Positions 37,017 to 46,674 of a stretch of 64,000 nucleotides of DNA are shown here, in pieces. This DNA comes from Corticimicrobacter populi (GTDB taxonomy: Bacteria; Pseudomonadota; Gammaproteobacteria; Burkholderiales; Burkholderiaceae_B): the NCBI RefSeq assembly GCF_003123725.1, contig NZ_QETA01000008.1, positions 1 through 64,000 of the forward strand, read 5' to 3'. The position numbers were made by a program, and so were the translations under genes. Under the pieces are notes generated by a model. That model saw only the letters and a program-made list of their open reading frames with translations, had not been told where the DNA came from and ran no database searches. The number at the start of each line of letters is the position of its first letter. Positions within the stretch are counted from its first letter, which is position 1.

Positions 37017-39653
37017 CTAGACCGCCATTTCCAGAAATGCAAAGGTCTTGAGCAAGGCAGCCAGCGTATTCTTGCCCGATTGCGCCGGCGTCCATCCCGT
37101 CAAGCGTGTCACCAGTTCGCGAAATGGTGCTGCATGCGTCGTATGCGTCAGTTGCCAGGTCGCCGCGCCCAGCTGACCGGCCAGCATCGCACGCTGCAAC
37201 CAGGCATCCTCGTTACCGACACCATCCAGCAAGGGCCAGGCCTGGGCCATGTACTTGAAACACACGCGAGCATGTTCATACTGCATCATCCAGACGGCCA
37301 GCATATCGGCTGACACTTTGATCTCCGGCATGTTGCTCAACCCGAACCACTGGTTCATCACCTGCCCAGTCTCAGGATTCAGGGAACGGATCACGACCAG
37401 CCTCAGCTCTGCAGGTGTGACATCGCTCACATGCCCCGCCTCGCCCTCGACAAGAGCCGCTTGCAACCAATTGACGCGAGCCTGCCCAATCAACAGAATA
37501 TCACCGCTGCCCAGCCGGCCGGCCGGGGCCGCCCGCAACTCGGCCATACCGTCCGGGCGACGACGCAGTGGCACATATGCAAGATGATCGGCCAATTCGC
37601 GCACACTTGAGACCGCACCCTGAGCCGTCTGCAACTTGAGACTACCTGCTACCAGCATGAGCCACTTGAGATGGGGCATATCCAGAGCTTCCATCTGCGT
37701 CTGCGGCACCCGGTCGAACACATGTACAGTCGGCATGTGCGCCACGCCCTGCTGCAGCCAGGCCACTCGCTGCCGGAAAGCATCGTTGACATCCAGGGCC
37801 ACCGGCATGTCGTGCGGTTCGCAGGCACTGAAGGATCCGTAGGGCATCAGCAATTGCTGCGCGGGTGTTGTCATGACCTGCCCGGTATCGCTCATCATCA
37901 GCGCGCCGGCCAGTGTCGTCACGGGCACGTTGGCTGCCAGGGATACGCGACCATGCAGCGCCAGCATATAGTTTTCGCATACCGACGTGTAAGCGTCGCG
38001 CGCCGTCTTGAGCCACAACTGCGCCAGCGACGCCACGCTGACCCGGCCATCACCAGGCAGATAGACCTGGTCGCGCCAGCTTTCCCGCGCCAGCCTGCTG
38101 GCACGGTCATAGGCGATCCAGTTGAGCGCCGCCTGATAGGCCGCCTCGGCCCCTTCCTGCCCCTGTTGCTCAGGTTGCCCCTGTGCCATCAGCCAGTGCA
38201 ACACACGCTGTCGTTCTTCCGTACCCGGACCGCCCGGCCCACTTTCCGCAGCAGCCTGGACATTGCCCATCAGGGCCGCCAGATCTGCTTCGGCAGGTGC
38301 ATAGAGGCCGGATTTTTCCTGACCCACCTTGGCAAGCGCGCGCTCCACGAGATCCATGGCATCAGGCAGGGTCAGGTCTTCGGGCACACGCTGGCCACCC
38401 GACACGTAATGGATGGGCACCCCATGACGGATCACTGCGTCCAGTACGGAACCGATATGCGTGGACTCGTCAACCTTGGTAATGATGCAGCCCCGCAGGG
38501 TGCTTTGTGTTTCCCCGCTCTCAGCGCGGACGGAAAAAGCATTCAGCACTTCCTCGAGGGTATCGCCCTGACTGGCGGCATTGAGCACGACCAGCCGCTG
38601 TACGCTGCGACCCGCTGCATCCAGCATGGCCAACTGGCGTTCAACCCCCTGGTCACGCTGACTCAGCCCGACATTGTCGATCAGCACGACCCGCTTGTCC
38701 TCAAGCCGCTGCATCAATGGCTTCAGATCGCCGTCGTGGCGCATCGGGAAAACCGGCACGCCCATGATCCTGCCATAGGTCTGGAGCTGTTCGTGTGCCC
38801 CGATCCGGTAGCCATCCGTCGTGATCAATGCCAAGGCATCGCGACCTTCCTTTTGTACCCAGCGCGCAGCCAGCTTGGCTATTGTGGTGGTCTTGCCGAC
38901 TCCCGTGGGGCCCACCAGCGCATAGACGCCGCCCTGTCGCAGCACGGCGGTATCGTCAGCCACAACCTGCAGGCGGGCGGCAAGCTCCTGCCGCAGCCAC
39001 CGGAACATGGCGACGTTTTCTGTCAGGTGCTCCGGCATGGCCGACAGCAACTCGCGTGTCAGTACGGTGCTGAAACCGGCCGCCAGCATATCGCGCATCA
39101 ACGCTACCCGAGTGGGCGCACGCTTGAGGGTATCACCCCATACCAGACCATCCAGGCGACTGGACATGAGGTTCTGGAAATTGGCCAGCGCCTCTGCCAT
39201 CTGTGCTTCGGCCTGCCCTGACGCTGCCGTCCCCGAGCGCCCGGCCTCTGCAGGTACGGACGCAGGCCGAACTGATTCCGCAGAGGCCTGTGCTGGTGCA
39301 AGATTCTGGGTTGGCTGTTCAGCAGCCTGAGCATAGGCAGCCATGGCGGGTGCGAAGCGCTGTGGCTGGACAATCGGCGCTGCAGGAACTTCCTGCGCAG
39401 GAGGAGCCACAGGGGCAGGACGCCCTTGCCACGGCGCAGCAGGCGCTGCATGTGCTGTCGGCGCAGGACGCGCTGGCGCAGAGGGTGCCGGCGTGACCTG
39501 CGTCACTTCGATCTCGTCGGCTCCGGTTGCCACCACTTCAATCTGGTCACCGACCCGCTTGCTGGAAATGATCAGGGCATGCTCACCCAACGCAGCCTTG
39601 ACCTGCCCCATCACCTCCCGTGCCGTGGCACCGGTAAACCGCATTGCCTTCAC
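37017..39653 (-). CDS. flhF: Flagellar GTPase FlhF with long C-terminal extension
   Basis: SRP-type GTPase that controls flagellar placement and early assembly. 878 residues, about twice the usual size. B domain and Pro/Ala-rich linker run 1-150, N domain to about 235, then the G domain. G1 is GPTGVGKTTT at 248-257, G2-type TTDGYRIGAHEQL at 278-290, G3 IDNVGLSQRD, G4 TKVDE at 392-396. FlhF usually ends near residue 445; here about 430 residues without a recognised domain follow (YMLALHGRVSLAANVPVTTL and onward). Overlaps flhA by 4 bases. No flhG follows. Confidence 0.93.
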   Translation of the reverse strand: MKAMRFTGATAREVMGQVKAALGEHALIISSKRVGDQIEVVATGADEIEVTQVTPAPSAPARPAPTAHAAPAAPWQGRPAPVAPPAQEVPAAPIVQPQRFAPAMAAYAQAAEQPTQNLAPAQASAESVRPASVPAEAGRSGTAASGQAEAQMAEALANFQNLMSSRLDGLVWGDTLKRAPTRVALMRDMLAAGFSTVLTRELLSAMPEHLTENVAMFRWLRQELAARLQVVADDTAVLRQGGVYALVGPTGVGKTTTIAKLAARWVQKEGRDALALITTDGYRIGAHEQLQTYGRIMGVPVFPMRHDGDLKPLMQRLEDKRVVLIDNVGLSQRDQGVERQLAMLDAAGRSVQRLVVLNAASQGDTLEEVLNAFSVRAESGETQSTLRGCIITKVDESTHIGSVLDAVIRHGVPIHYVSGGQRVPEDLTLPDAMDLVERALAKVGQEKSGLYAPAEADLAALMGNVQAAAESGPGGPGTEERQRVLHWLMAQGQPEQQGQEGAEAAYQAALNWIAYDRASRLARESWRDQVYLPGDGRVSVASLAQLWLKTARDAYTSVCENYMLALHGRVSLAANVPVTTLAGALMMSDTGQVMTTPAQQLLMPYGSFSACEPHDMPVALDVNDAFRQRVAWLQQGVAHMPTVHVFDRVPQTQMEALDMPHLKWLMLVAGSLKLQTAQGAVSSVRELADHLAYVPLRRRPDGMAELRAAPAGRLGSGDILLIGQARVNWLQAALVEGEAGHVSDVTPAELRLVVIRSLNPETGQVMNQWFGLSNMPEIKVSADMLAVWMMQYEHARVCFKYMAQAWPLLDGVGNEDAWLQRAMLAGQLGAATWQLTHTTHAAPFRELVTRLTGWTPAQSGKNTLAALLKTFAFLEMAV

Positions 39654-41752
39654 GCCTGACCTCCGATCACAGCAGTCACACGGATAATGTGATCACTGGG
39701 TATTTCACTATTGGCCAAGACGGCCATATGGGGAATGTGCATGCGCAGAAACTGGGCCAGCGCAGTGCGCAGCGGCGTCGGCACGAGCAACACGGGAGGA
39801 TCGCCATTGGCCTCCTGCTGTTCGACAGCTGCCTGTGTCTCACGCAACACGGTTTCGGCCAGCCCTGGCTCAAGGGCACCACTGGTGGAAATAGCCTGGC
39901 CGAGCACACGCTCGAGCCTGGGCTCCAGACCGATCACCCGCAACTCATTCTTGCCCTCGAACCACTGCTGAACCAACGCTCGGCCCAAGCTGCGGCGCAC
40001 CTGGGGCAACAGGTCAGTCGCATCCGGCGTGCCCCCCTGGGCAACAATGCGCGGGACATACTCGGCAATCGTCTCGATAATGCTGCGCATGTCGCGAATC
40101 GGCACCTCTTCGGCCAACAGTCCCTGCAATACCTTTTGCAGAGTCGACAGGGAAACGGTCTTGGGCACGAAATCCTCGACCAACTTGGGTGCCTCGCGAC
40201 CGATCCGGTCAAGCAGCTGCTGCACTTCCTGGCGCCCGAGCAACTCTGCGGCGTGCTGATGCATCAGATGATTGATGTGGGTGGCAATCACGGTGCCTGC
40301 ATCCACCACGGTATAACCTGCCGCCTGCGCTTTTTCACGCACTCCGTTCTCGATCCAGAGCGCAGGCAAGCCAAAAGCTGGATCCTGAGTGGGTACACCC
40401 TGCACGGCCTGGTCGATGCCACCAGGATCGATCGCCAGCCAGAAATCCGGTTCGGCACTGCCCTTGCCGATCTCGACACCGGACAGCAGGATACGGTAGT
40501 CTCCTGGCCGCAATTCCAGGTTGTCGCGAATGTGTACGACCGGAGGCAGGAAACCTACATCCTGGGCATATTTCTTGCGCAGGCTGCGAATCCGCTGCAA
40601 CAGCTCGCCACCCTGGGTATGGTCCACCAGAGGAATCAACCGGTAGCCTACTTCAAGGCTCAGCAGATCCACCAGGGAAACATCGTCCCAACTGGCTTCA
40701 ACCGCAGTTGTGGCTGCCGCTGTCTCCTGCTCCAGTGGCATCCGCGCCTGTTCCTCCATCTCGCGCTGCTGACGCTTGTAGATAGCCCAGCCCGTTGCGC
40801 CCAGAATAGCCGCCAGAGACAGGAATGCCACATGTGGCATGTTGGGAATCAACCCCATCAGGCCAAGCACGCCCGCCGTCAGGAACAGCACGTGGGGATT
40901 GGAGAACAATTGCCCCATTACCTGTTGGCCAATGTCCTGGTCTGTCGCCACGCGCGACACCACGACACCTGCCGCAGTAGAGATCACCAGAGCAGGAACC
41001 TGAGCCACCAGGCCATCGCCGATGGTCAGCAGCGTATAAACATGGGCGGCCTCACCAAACCCCATGCCATGCTGCCCGACGCCAACGATCAGCCCCCCGA
41101 TGACATTGATCACCATGATCAACAGACCGGCAACAGCGTCACCGCGCACGAACTTGCTGGCACCGTCCATCGAACCATAGAATTCGGCCTCCTGTGCCAC
41201 CTCTTCCCGTCGCTTGCGTGCTTCGGCCTCGCCGATCAAACCTGCGTTGAGGTCGGCATCGATCGCCATCTGCTTCCCAGGCATGGCGTCCAGGGTAAAG
41301 CGAGCACCCACCTCGGCGATCCGGCCCGCCCCCTTGGTAATCACGATAAAGTTGATGATCACCAGAATAATGAACACGATCAGGCCAACGGCGAAGTTGC
41401 CGCCGACCAGGAAATGCCCGAACGCCTCGATGACCTTGCCCGCTGCATCAGGCCCTTCGTGCCCGTTCATCAGAACAACACGCGTCGAAGCCACATTGAG
41501 TGACAAGCGCAACAAAGTGGCGAACAGCAGGACTGAAGGAAATGCAGCAAAATCCAGCGGCTTGCGAGTAAACATCGCCACCAGCAGGATCATGATGGAC
41601 AGCGAGATGTTGAAGGTAAACATCAAGTCCAGCACGAAAGGCGGCAAGGGCAGGATCATCATGCCCAGAATAAGGACGATCAGTATCGGACCGGCCAGCA
41701 ACTTCGAATAGGCCGCCCCCTGTCCTCGCAGCAATGTCAATATAGAGTTCAT
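39650..41752 (-). CDS. flhA: Flagellar export gate protein FlhA
   Basis: Main export-gate platform; uses the proton-motive force and binds chaperone-substrate complexes. 700 residues. The N-terminal half has about eight membrane segments and includes the FHIPEP block (TKGAGRIAEVGARFTLDAMP, GKQMAIDADLNAGLI). The C-terminal cytoplasmic half forms the nonameric ring (ELRVIGLEPRLERVLGQAIS). Overlaps flhB and flhF by 4 bases each, so the three are translationally coupled. Confidence 0.98.
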   Translation of the reverse strand: MNSILTLLRGQGAAYSKLLAGPILIVLILGMMILPLPPFVLDLMFTFNISLSIMILLVAMFTRKPLDFAAFPSVLLFATLLRLSLNVASTRVVLMNGHEGPDAAGKVIEAFGHFLVGGNFAVGLIVFIILVIINFIVITKGAGRIAEVGARFTLDAMPGKQMAIDADLNAGLIGEAEARKRREEVAQEAEFYGSMDGASKFVRGDAVAGLLIMVINVIGGLIVGVGQHGMGFGEAAHVYTLLTIGDGLVAQVPALVISTAAGVVVSRVATDQDIGQQVMGQLFSNPHVLFLTAGVLGLMGLIPNMPHVAFLSLAAILGATGWAIYKRQQREMEEQARMPLEQETAAATTAVEASWDDVSLVDLLSLEVGYRLIPLVDHTQGGELLQRIRSLRKKYAQDVGFLPPVVHIRDNLELRPGDYRILLSGVEIGKGSAEPDFWLAIDPGGIDQAVQGVPTQDPAFGLPALWIENGVREKAQAAGYTVVDAGTVIATHINHLMHQHAAELLGRQEVQQLLDRIGREAPKLVEDFVPKTVSLSTLQKVLQGLLAEEVPIRDMRSIIETIAEYVPRIVAQGGTPDATDLLPQVRRSLGRALVQQWFEGKNELRVIGLEPRLERVLGQAISTSGALEPGLAETVLRETQAAVEQQEANGDPPVLLVPTPLRTALAQFLRMHIPHMAVLANSEIPSDHIIRVTAVIGGQA

Positions 41753-42906
41753 GCAGATTCAGTCGGTTGGGATGCCAGGGGGTCGAGATTGGTCGGTACG
41801 GGTAGTTTTCTGGGCGCTGTCGGCTCGGCACCCTTGCCGTGCTGCCGCCATGTACGCAACTGAAATACCCAGGCCAGCACCTCCGCCACCGCAGTGTACA
41901 GTGCGGCAGGGATTTCCTGGTCCAGTTCCACGTGTTTGTGCAACGCACGGGCCAGCGGTGGAGCCTCAAGAATAGGCACTTTGTGTTCGGTCGCGATCTC
42001 GCGGATGCGGGCAGCGATCAACCCGCTGCCCTTGGCAATCACGGTCGGCGCGCCATTCACGCCTTCCTGGTAGCGCAAGGCCACAGCAAATCGCAGCGGA
42101 TTGGTCACCACAACATCGGCCATTGGCACCTGGGACATCATGCGTCTGCGGGACATCGCCCGCTGCTGCTGCTTGATCCGGGCCTTGATCTGGGGATCAC
42201 CTTCGCTTTCCTTGTGCTCCTGCTTCAGATCCTGCTTGGACATGCGCAATTTTTTCAGGTGGCTGAAAAGCTGCCAGGGCGCATCGATCGCAACGATCAG
42301 CAGCAGCGTAGCCACCACGATGATGCAGCTGATGGCAACCATGTCCAGGGCCTTGGCAATTGCAGCCTGCACCGGTGCCCCAATCAGGTCCAGCATGGCA
42401 TCGCGATTGCCCCAGATGACCCAGGCAGCGACACCACCGATAAGCAGCGACTTGCCCACTGCCTTGAACAGTTCGACCAGTGACTGCATCGACACCAGTC
42501 GCTGCAGACCACTGAGTGGATTCATCCGACTGAACTTGGGTTCCAGCGCCTTGGTGGAAATCACCAGCCCACCCATCGCCACCGATCCCAGCACGGCCAG
42601 AACCGCCAAGACCCCCATGACCGGTGCCACGGCCAGCAAACCAAGGCCGAACATGTAGACTGCATTGACAATCATCTGGCCCGGATCTGCGATCACGATC
42701 TGGTCAAAGGCCAAGCCGCGATGGTAGATGCTGCCCAGTTGCTGGTACATCCAGCCAGCACCGAGCCACAGCGTGGACACGCCTCCCAGCAACATCAGAA
42801 ACGTCGTCAGTTCCCGCGAACGAGCAACCTGGCCTTCCTCACGCGCCTTTTCCAGGCGCCTGGGTGAGGCTGGTTCTGTCTTTTCCAGGTCGCTGTCTTC
42901 TGCCAT
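41749..42906 (-). CDS. flhB: Flagellar export switch protein FlhB with altered cleavage motif
   Basis: Membrane protein that switches export from rod/hook to filament substrates. 385 residues: four membrane segments at about 35-210 and a cytoplasmic domain. The autocleavage site of the family, NPTH, reads N269-P270-L271-R272 here, confirmed in the bases at 42091-42102. The scissile N-P bond is kept but Thr and His are replaced. The rest of the C-domain (RFAVALRYQEG, PTVIAKGSGLIAARIREIA, PLARALHKHVELDQEIP) is normal. First gene of flhBAF, 11 bases after cheZ. Confidence 0.97.
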   Translation of the reverse strand: MAEDSDLEKTEPASPRRLEKAREEGQVARSRELTTFLMLLGGVSTLWLGAGWMYQQLGSIYHRGLAFDQIVIADPGQMIVNAVYMFGLGLLAVAPVMGVLAVLAVLGSVAMGGLVISTKALEPKFSRMNPLSGLQRLVSMQSLVELFKAVGKSLLIGGVAAWVIWGNRDAMLDLIGAPVQAAIAKALDMVAISCIIVVATLLLIVAIDAPWQLFSHLKKLRMSKQDLKQEHKESEGDPQIKARIKQQQRAMSRRRMMSQVPMADVVVTNPLRFAVALRYQEGVNGAPTVIAKGSGLIAARIREIATEHKVPILEAPPLARALHKHVELDQEIPAALYTAVAEVLAWVFQLRTWRQHGKGAEPTAPRKLPVPTNLDPLASQPTESA

Positions 42907-42917
42907 ACCCGCTCAGG

Positions 42918-43562
42918 TCAGAAGCCCAGGCTTGCCAGCAGGTCATCAACCTGCTCCTGGTCGGTCACGATATCAGCCTTGTTGGTATTGACCTGGGGGC
43001 CATTCAGCAGGCTGTCGGAATTGTCGATTTTTTCCTTAGGAACATTGTCGAGCAAAACCTGCAGAAGTTCTTTCTCGATCGCCCCGACGACATCCATCAT
43101 CTTCATGATGACCTGGCCCGTCAGATCCTGGAAGTCCTGCGCCATCATGATCTCCAGCAGCAGTGAATGCGTCTGCTGCACCTTGTCCGGTGCCGCACGC
43201 AGGAAGCTGCGGGTATCATCGACCAGTTCACGGGCTTCTGGCAATTCGAGATTTCGGGGCTGGTCGAACCAGGCTGCCCAACGCTTTTCCAGTTCGGTGG
43301 CACCCTTGGCAATCTCGTCCTGCACGGGCTGTGCTGCCTCGGTTGCCGACAGTACCCGTGTCGCAGCCTGCTCGGTCATGTGCGCCACATAGCGCAAGCG
43401 ATCACGTGCATCGGGAATGGCCTCGGCAGCATCCTTGATGGCGCGGTCGAGACCAAGCTCGCGCATGCTGTCTCGCAGCATGCGCGTGAGACCGGCGATA
43501 CGCTGGATCAGTTCCTGATCGGGCAGGTTCTGGGAGGCCGCCGGATTTTCAATCTGTGCCAT
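42918..43562 (-). CDS. cheZ: CheY-phosphate phosphatase CheZ
   Basis: Removes phosphate from CheY, ending the tumble signal. 214 residues forming a long helical hairpin. The active-site region [20 protein letters not shown] contains the catalytic Gln (QDFQDLTGQ). The C-terminus ends [14 protein letters not shown], the CheY-binding helix. It lies 21 bases after cheY. Confidence 0.97.
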   Translation of the reverse strand: MAQIENPAASQNLPDQELIQRIAGLTRMLRDSMRELGLDRAIKDAAEAIPDARDRLRYVAHMTEQAATRVLSATEAAQPVQDEIAKGATELEKRWAAWFDQPRNLELPEARELVDDTRSFLRAAPDKVQQTHSLLLEIMMAQDFQDLTGQVIMKMMDVVGAIEKELLQVLLDNVPKEKIDNSDSLLNGPQVNTNKADIVTDQEQVDDLLASLGF

Positions 43563-43583
43563 GGAGACACTCCTTCACATATC

Positions 43584-43970
43584 TTATCCAGCCAGCTTTT
43601 CGAAAATCTTGTTGAGCTTTTCTTCCAGCGTGGCAGCGGTAAACGGCTTGACGACATAACCGCTGGCACCGGCCTGGGCGGCCGCCACGATGTTTTCCTT
43701 CTTGGCCTCTGCCGTCACCATCAGCACGGGCAGATGCGACAGTTCAGGCGTTGCCCGGATCGTCTTGAGCATTTCGAGGCCATCCAGGTTTGGCATGTTC
43801 CAGTCCGACACGACGAACTGGAAGTTGCCATTCTTGAGCTTGTCCAGCCCTTGGGCACCATCCTCGGCTTCGTCGACGTTTTCGAACCCCAGCTCTTTGA
43901 GCAGGTTGCGCACGATGCGACGCATCGTGGGGAAATCATCCACAACCAGGATCCTGATATTCTTGTCCAT
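43584..43970 (-). CDS. cheY: Chemotaxis response regulator CheY
   Basis: Single receiver domain that, once phosphorylated by CheA, binds FliM and reverses the motor. 128 residues with the acidic pair DD at 11-12, phospho-acceptor Asp56 (FVVSDWNMP), Thr86 and Lys108 (YVVKPF). It closely follows the enteric CheY pattern ([20 protein letters not shown]). Located between cheB and cheZ, so it is the motor-binding CheY of the locus; a second receiver gene is at 51017. Confidence 0.98.
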   Translation of the reverse strand: MDKNIRILVVDDFPTMRRIVRNLLKELGFENVDEAEDGAQGLDKLKNGNFQFVVSDWNMPNLDGLEMLKTIRATPELSHLPVLMVTAEAKKENIVAAAQAGASGYVVKPFTAATLEEKLNKIFEKLAG

Positions 43971-44006
43971 ATTCCAAATGCTCCAAAACCCTAGCCGGAA
44001 CGCCGG

Positions 44007-45074
44007 CTAGACACGATTTCCACGATCACCCATACCTGCCAGTCTGGCCAGTACACGGCTACTCATTTCATTCAAAGACACGACTTCTTCAGCCGCCCCC
44101 ATGGCAATAGCCTCACGCGGCATCCCGAACACCACGCAACTGGCCTCGTCCTGTGCCAGCGTACGAGCACCCGCCTGGCGCATCGCCAGCAGACCTGCAG
44201 CACCATCCTTGCCCATACCGGTGAGAATCACACCTATGGAGTTCTTGCCCGCCATCTTGGCTGCCGAATTGAAAAGCACATCCACTGAAGGCCGATGCCG
44301 ATTCACCGGCTCGCTGGCATCCAGTTCGACAATATAGTTGGCCCCGCTGCGCGCCAGCCGCATATGACTCTCACCACCGGGAGCCAGATAGGCATGTCCT
44401 GGCAATACGCGCTCACCATGCGTGGCCTCGCGCACCGTCATGGCGCAGCAACCATCAAGCCGCTGCGCGAATGAACGCGTAAAGCCTGCCGGCATGTGCT
44501 GCGTGATCAGGATGGCCGGGCAATCGGGCGGCAGGGGCTCCAGCACATGCCGGATGGCTTCGGTTCCACCCGTCGAGGCCCCGATGATGATCAGTTTCTC
44601 GGTACTGGAGAGCGGGCTGATCAGGCGTTGCGGTACGACCGGAGCCGCCAGCTTGGGACGGGCGGCAAGCCGCACGCTGGCCGCAATGCGGATTTTCTCC
44701 GCAATCAGGTCTGTATAGTCGCGCAGCCCTTCACGAATACCCAGCTTGGGCTTGGTCACGAAATCGACGGCCCCCAGCTCGAGCGCCCGCATCGTAATCT
44801 CGCCCCCACGTTCCGTCAAGGATGACACCATGATGACCGGCATGGGACGCAGCCGCATGAGTTTTTCAAGGAAGTCCAGGCCGTCCATGCGCGGCATTTC
44901 GACATCCAGCGTCAGTACGTCAGGGTTGTGCTGCTTGATCAGTTCACGCGCCACCAGGGGGTCTGGGGCCACGGCCACGACCTCCATATCCGGCTGGCTG
45001 TTGATGATCTCGGTCATCAACCCGCGCACCAGTGCGGAATCATCCACGCACAATACGCGAATCTTGGGTTTCAC
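44007..45074 (-). CDS. cheB: Receptor methylesterase/deamidase CheB
   Basis: Demethylates and deamidates receptors during adaptation. 355 residues: receiver domain with DD at 11-12 and phospho-acceptor Asp57, then a linker and the methylesterase domain with Ser167 (IGASTGG), His193 (TQHMPAGF) and Asp290 (GMGKDGAAG) as the catalytic triad. Overlaps cheD by 4 bases. Confidence 0.98.
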   Translation of the reverse strand: MKPKIRVLCVDDSALVRGLMTEIINSQPDMEVVAVAPDPLVARELIKQHNPDVLTLDVEMPRMDGLDFLEKLMRLRPMPVIMVSSLTERGGEITMRALELGAVDFVTKPKLGIREGLRDYTDLIAEKIRIAASVRLAARPKLAAPVVPQRLISPLSSTEKLIIIGASTGGTEAIRHVLEPLPPDCPAILITQHMPAGFTRSFAQRLDGCCAMTVREATHGERVLPGHAYLAPGGESHMRLARSGANYIVELDASEPVNRHRPSVDVLFNSAAKMAGKNSIGVILTGMGKDGAAGLLAMRQAGARTLAQDEASCVVFGMPREAIAMGAAEEVVSLNEMSSRVLARLAGMGDRGNRV

Positions 45075-45820
45075 AATTTCTCCTTCTTGGGAGGACGCTG
45101 CAACAACTCGACCCGCCCGCTTTGGTTATACGCCCTCAACCGCTCCATGGCTGACGAGCCGGCACCGGCAGCCGCGGTCCCCGCACCGCCGACGGCAGGC
45201 TTGCGCCCGCCACCCAGCAGTTCGACGCGGCCCGCTCGTGGCGATGCCCCCATGAAGCGCTGCAGCTCGTCTTCCTGACGAATGACATCCGCATCGTCAC
45301 GGCTACCGGCCAGTTTGCGCACCAGTACCTGCCCCGTCGCAGGAAAATAGTTGACCCGCCGGGCATGCGTGCCACGCAGATCCTGCGCCGCAATACGAAT
45401 ATGCTCGACCTTGAGATATTCAAGCACGAAATCCGAATTGCGATTGCCGATATCCAGATAGGTCATCTGGTGCAGCACGGCTCCGCCACCGAACACCTTG
45501 GCCTCCAGCCGCTCGCGTACCGCTCCGGCCTTGAGGATTTCGTTGATCAACACTTCCATCGCATAGGCACCGTAGCGCATGGTACTGTCGCCACCCGTCT
45601 GTGCGCCCCCAGGCAGCATGAAATGGTTCATGCCACCGACACCGGTATGTGGATCACGGATGCAGGCTGCCACGCACGACCCCAGCACTGTCGTCAGCAT
45701 CATGCCCTGGCCTGCCTTGGCCACGTAGTATTCGTTGGGCAGGATCTTGACGGCTGCCGTCTGATGATCGTTGTCGTAGTATTCGCGAGTGGCACGAGCG
45801 TCGGGGCCCAGTGCTTTCAT
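45071..45820 (-). CDS. cheD: Chemoreceptor glutamine deamidase CheD
   Basis: Deamidates selected glutamines on receptors. 249 residues; catalytic Cys49 in [10 protein letters not shown] and His66 in [10 protein letters not shown] are visible, as is [22 protein letters not shown]-terminal tail of about 50 residues is rich in Gly, Ala and Arg and is probably disordered. Overlaps both cheR and cheB by 4 bases. E. coli lacks CheD, but it is common beside cheR and cheB in betaproteobacteria. Confidence 0.97.
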   Translation of the reverse strand: MKALGPDARATREYYDNDHQTAAVKILPNEYYVAKAGQGMMLTTVLGSCVAACIRDPHTGVGGMNHFMLPGGAQTGGDSTMRYGAYAMEVLINEILKAGAVRERLEAKVFGGGAVLHQMTYLDIGNRNSDFVLEYLKVEHIRIAAQDLRGTHARRVNYFPATGQVLVRKLAGSRDDADVIRQEDELQRFMGASPRAGRVELLGGGRKPAVGGAGTAAAGAGSSAMERLRAYNQSGRVELLQRPPKKEKL

Positions 45821-46671
45821 GGGCGCCCTCCGGTCAATTCATACATGGTCTGCCCACGCAGCACGAAATCGTTCGTGATGTAGGTGAAGTTCTCCGAATG
45901 TCCGGCAAACAGCAAGCCCCCCGGCTTCATCAGCGGCACGAACCGCTTGAGAATTTCAGCCTGGGTTTTCTTGTCGAAATAGATCATGATATTCCGACAG
46001 AAAATCACATCGAATTTTCGTCCCTGCATCCCCCAGTCACGGTCCAGCAGATTCAGCGGCCGGTATTCGAGCATGCGTGCCAATTCCGGCTTGACCTTGA
46101 CGTAGCCGGCCTGCTCGCCCTTGCCTTTGAGGAAAAACCGCTTGAGCCGTTCCTGTGACATACCCTCGACACGCTGCATGGCATACACACCACGCTGAGC
46201 CTGCTGAATGACCTTGGTATCGATATCGGTCCCCAGCACCCTGGCCTGCGAAGCACGACTCCCCAGGGCCTCGGTCAGTGTCATGGCGATCGAATAAGGT
46301 TCCTCTCCGGTAGAAGCGGCACAGGACCAGACTTCGACCGGATCCTGCCGCTGCGTGACAAATTTTGCCAGCAACGGAAAGTGGTGCGGCTCCCGGAAAA
46401 ACGCAGTCAGGTTGGTTGTCAGCGCATTGGTGAAGTCTTCCCACTCCGGAGAGTTGGCGTCATTCTCGAGCAGATCCAGATAAGTCTTGAAATCCACGCC
46501 CGGAAAATTCCGCAGCCGCCTGACCAGGCGGCTGTAAGCCATCTCGCGTTTCTGCGCGCCCAGCGCAATGCCCGCGCGCGCGTAGATCAAGGCGCGCACG
46601 CGCTCGAAATCACGATCGCTGAGCACATACTCCCGCTCGGATGCTTGTGGAGACGTCATTTCTACTGACAT
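45817..46671 (-). CDS. cheR: Chemoreceptor methyltransferase CheR
   Basis: SAM-dependent methyltransferase that adds methyl groups to receptor glutamates. 284 residues: N-terminal helical domain, then a Rossmann domain with the SAM motif [17 protein letters not shown]. Farther on come [20 protein letters not shown] and [13 protein letters not shown]. The beta-subdomain that binds WETF-type tails should lie at about 160-210. The start at 46671 is 3 bases after the upstream receptor gene; a second ATG lies four codons on. Confidence 0.97.
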   Translation of the reverse strand: MSVEMTSPQASEREYVLSDRDFERVRALIYARAGIALGAQKREMAYSRLVRRLRNFPGVDFKTYLDLLENDANSPEWEDFTNALTTNLTAFFREPHHFPLLAKFVTQRQDPVEVWSCAASTGEEPYSIAMTLTEALGSRASQARVLGTDIDTKVIQQAQRGVYAMQRVEGMSQERLKRFFLKGKGEQAGYVKVKPELARMLEYRPLNLLDRDWGMQGRKFDVIFCRNIMIYFDKKTQAEILKRFVPLMKPGGLLFAGHSENFTYITNDFVLRGQTMYELTGGRP

Positions 46672-46674
46672 TTC

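Noticed and set aside
39644-41503. Long plus-strand open frame opposite flhA
   Set aside because: flhA is certain by family motifs; the antisense translation is Gln/His-rich with no domain.
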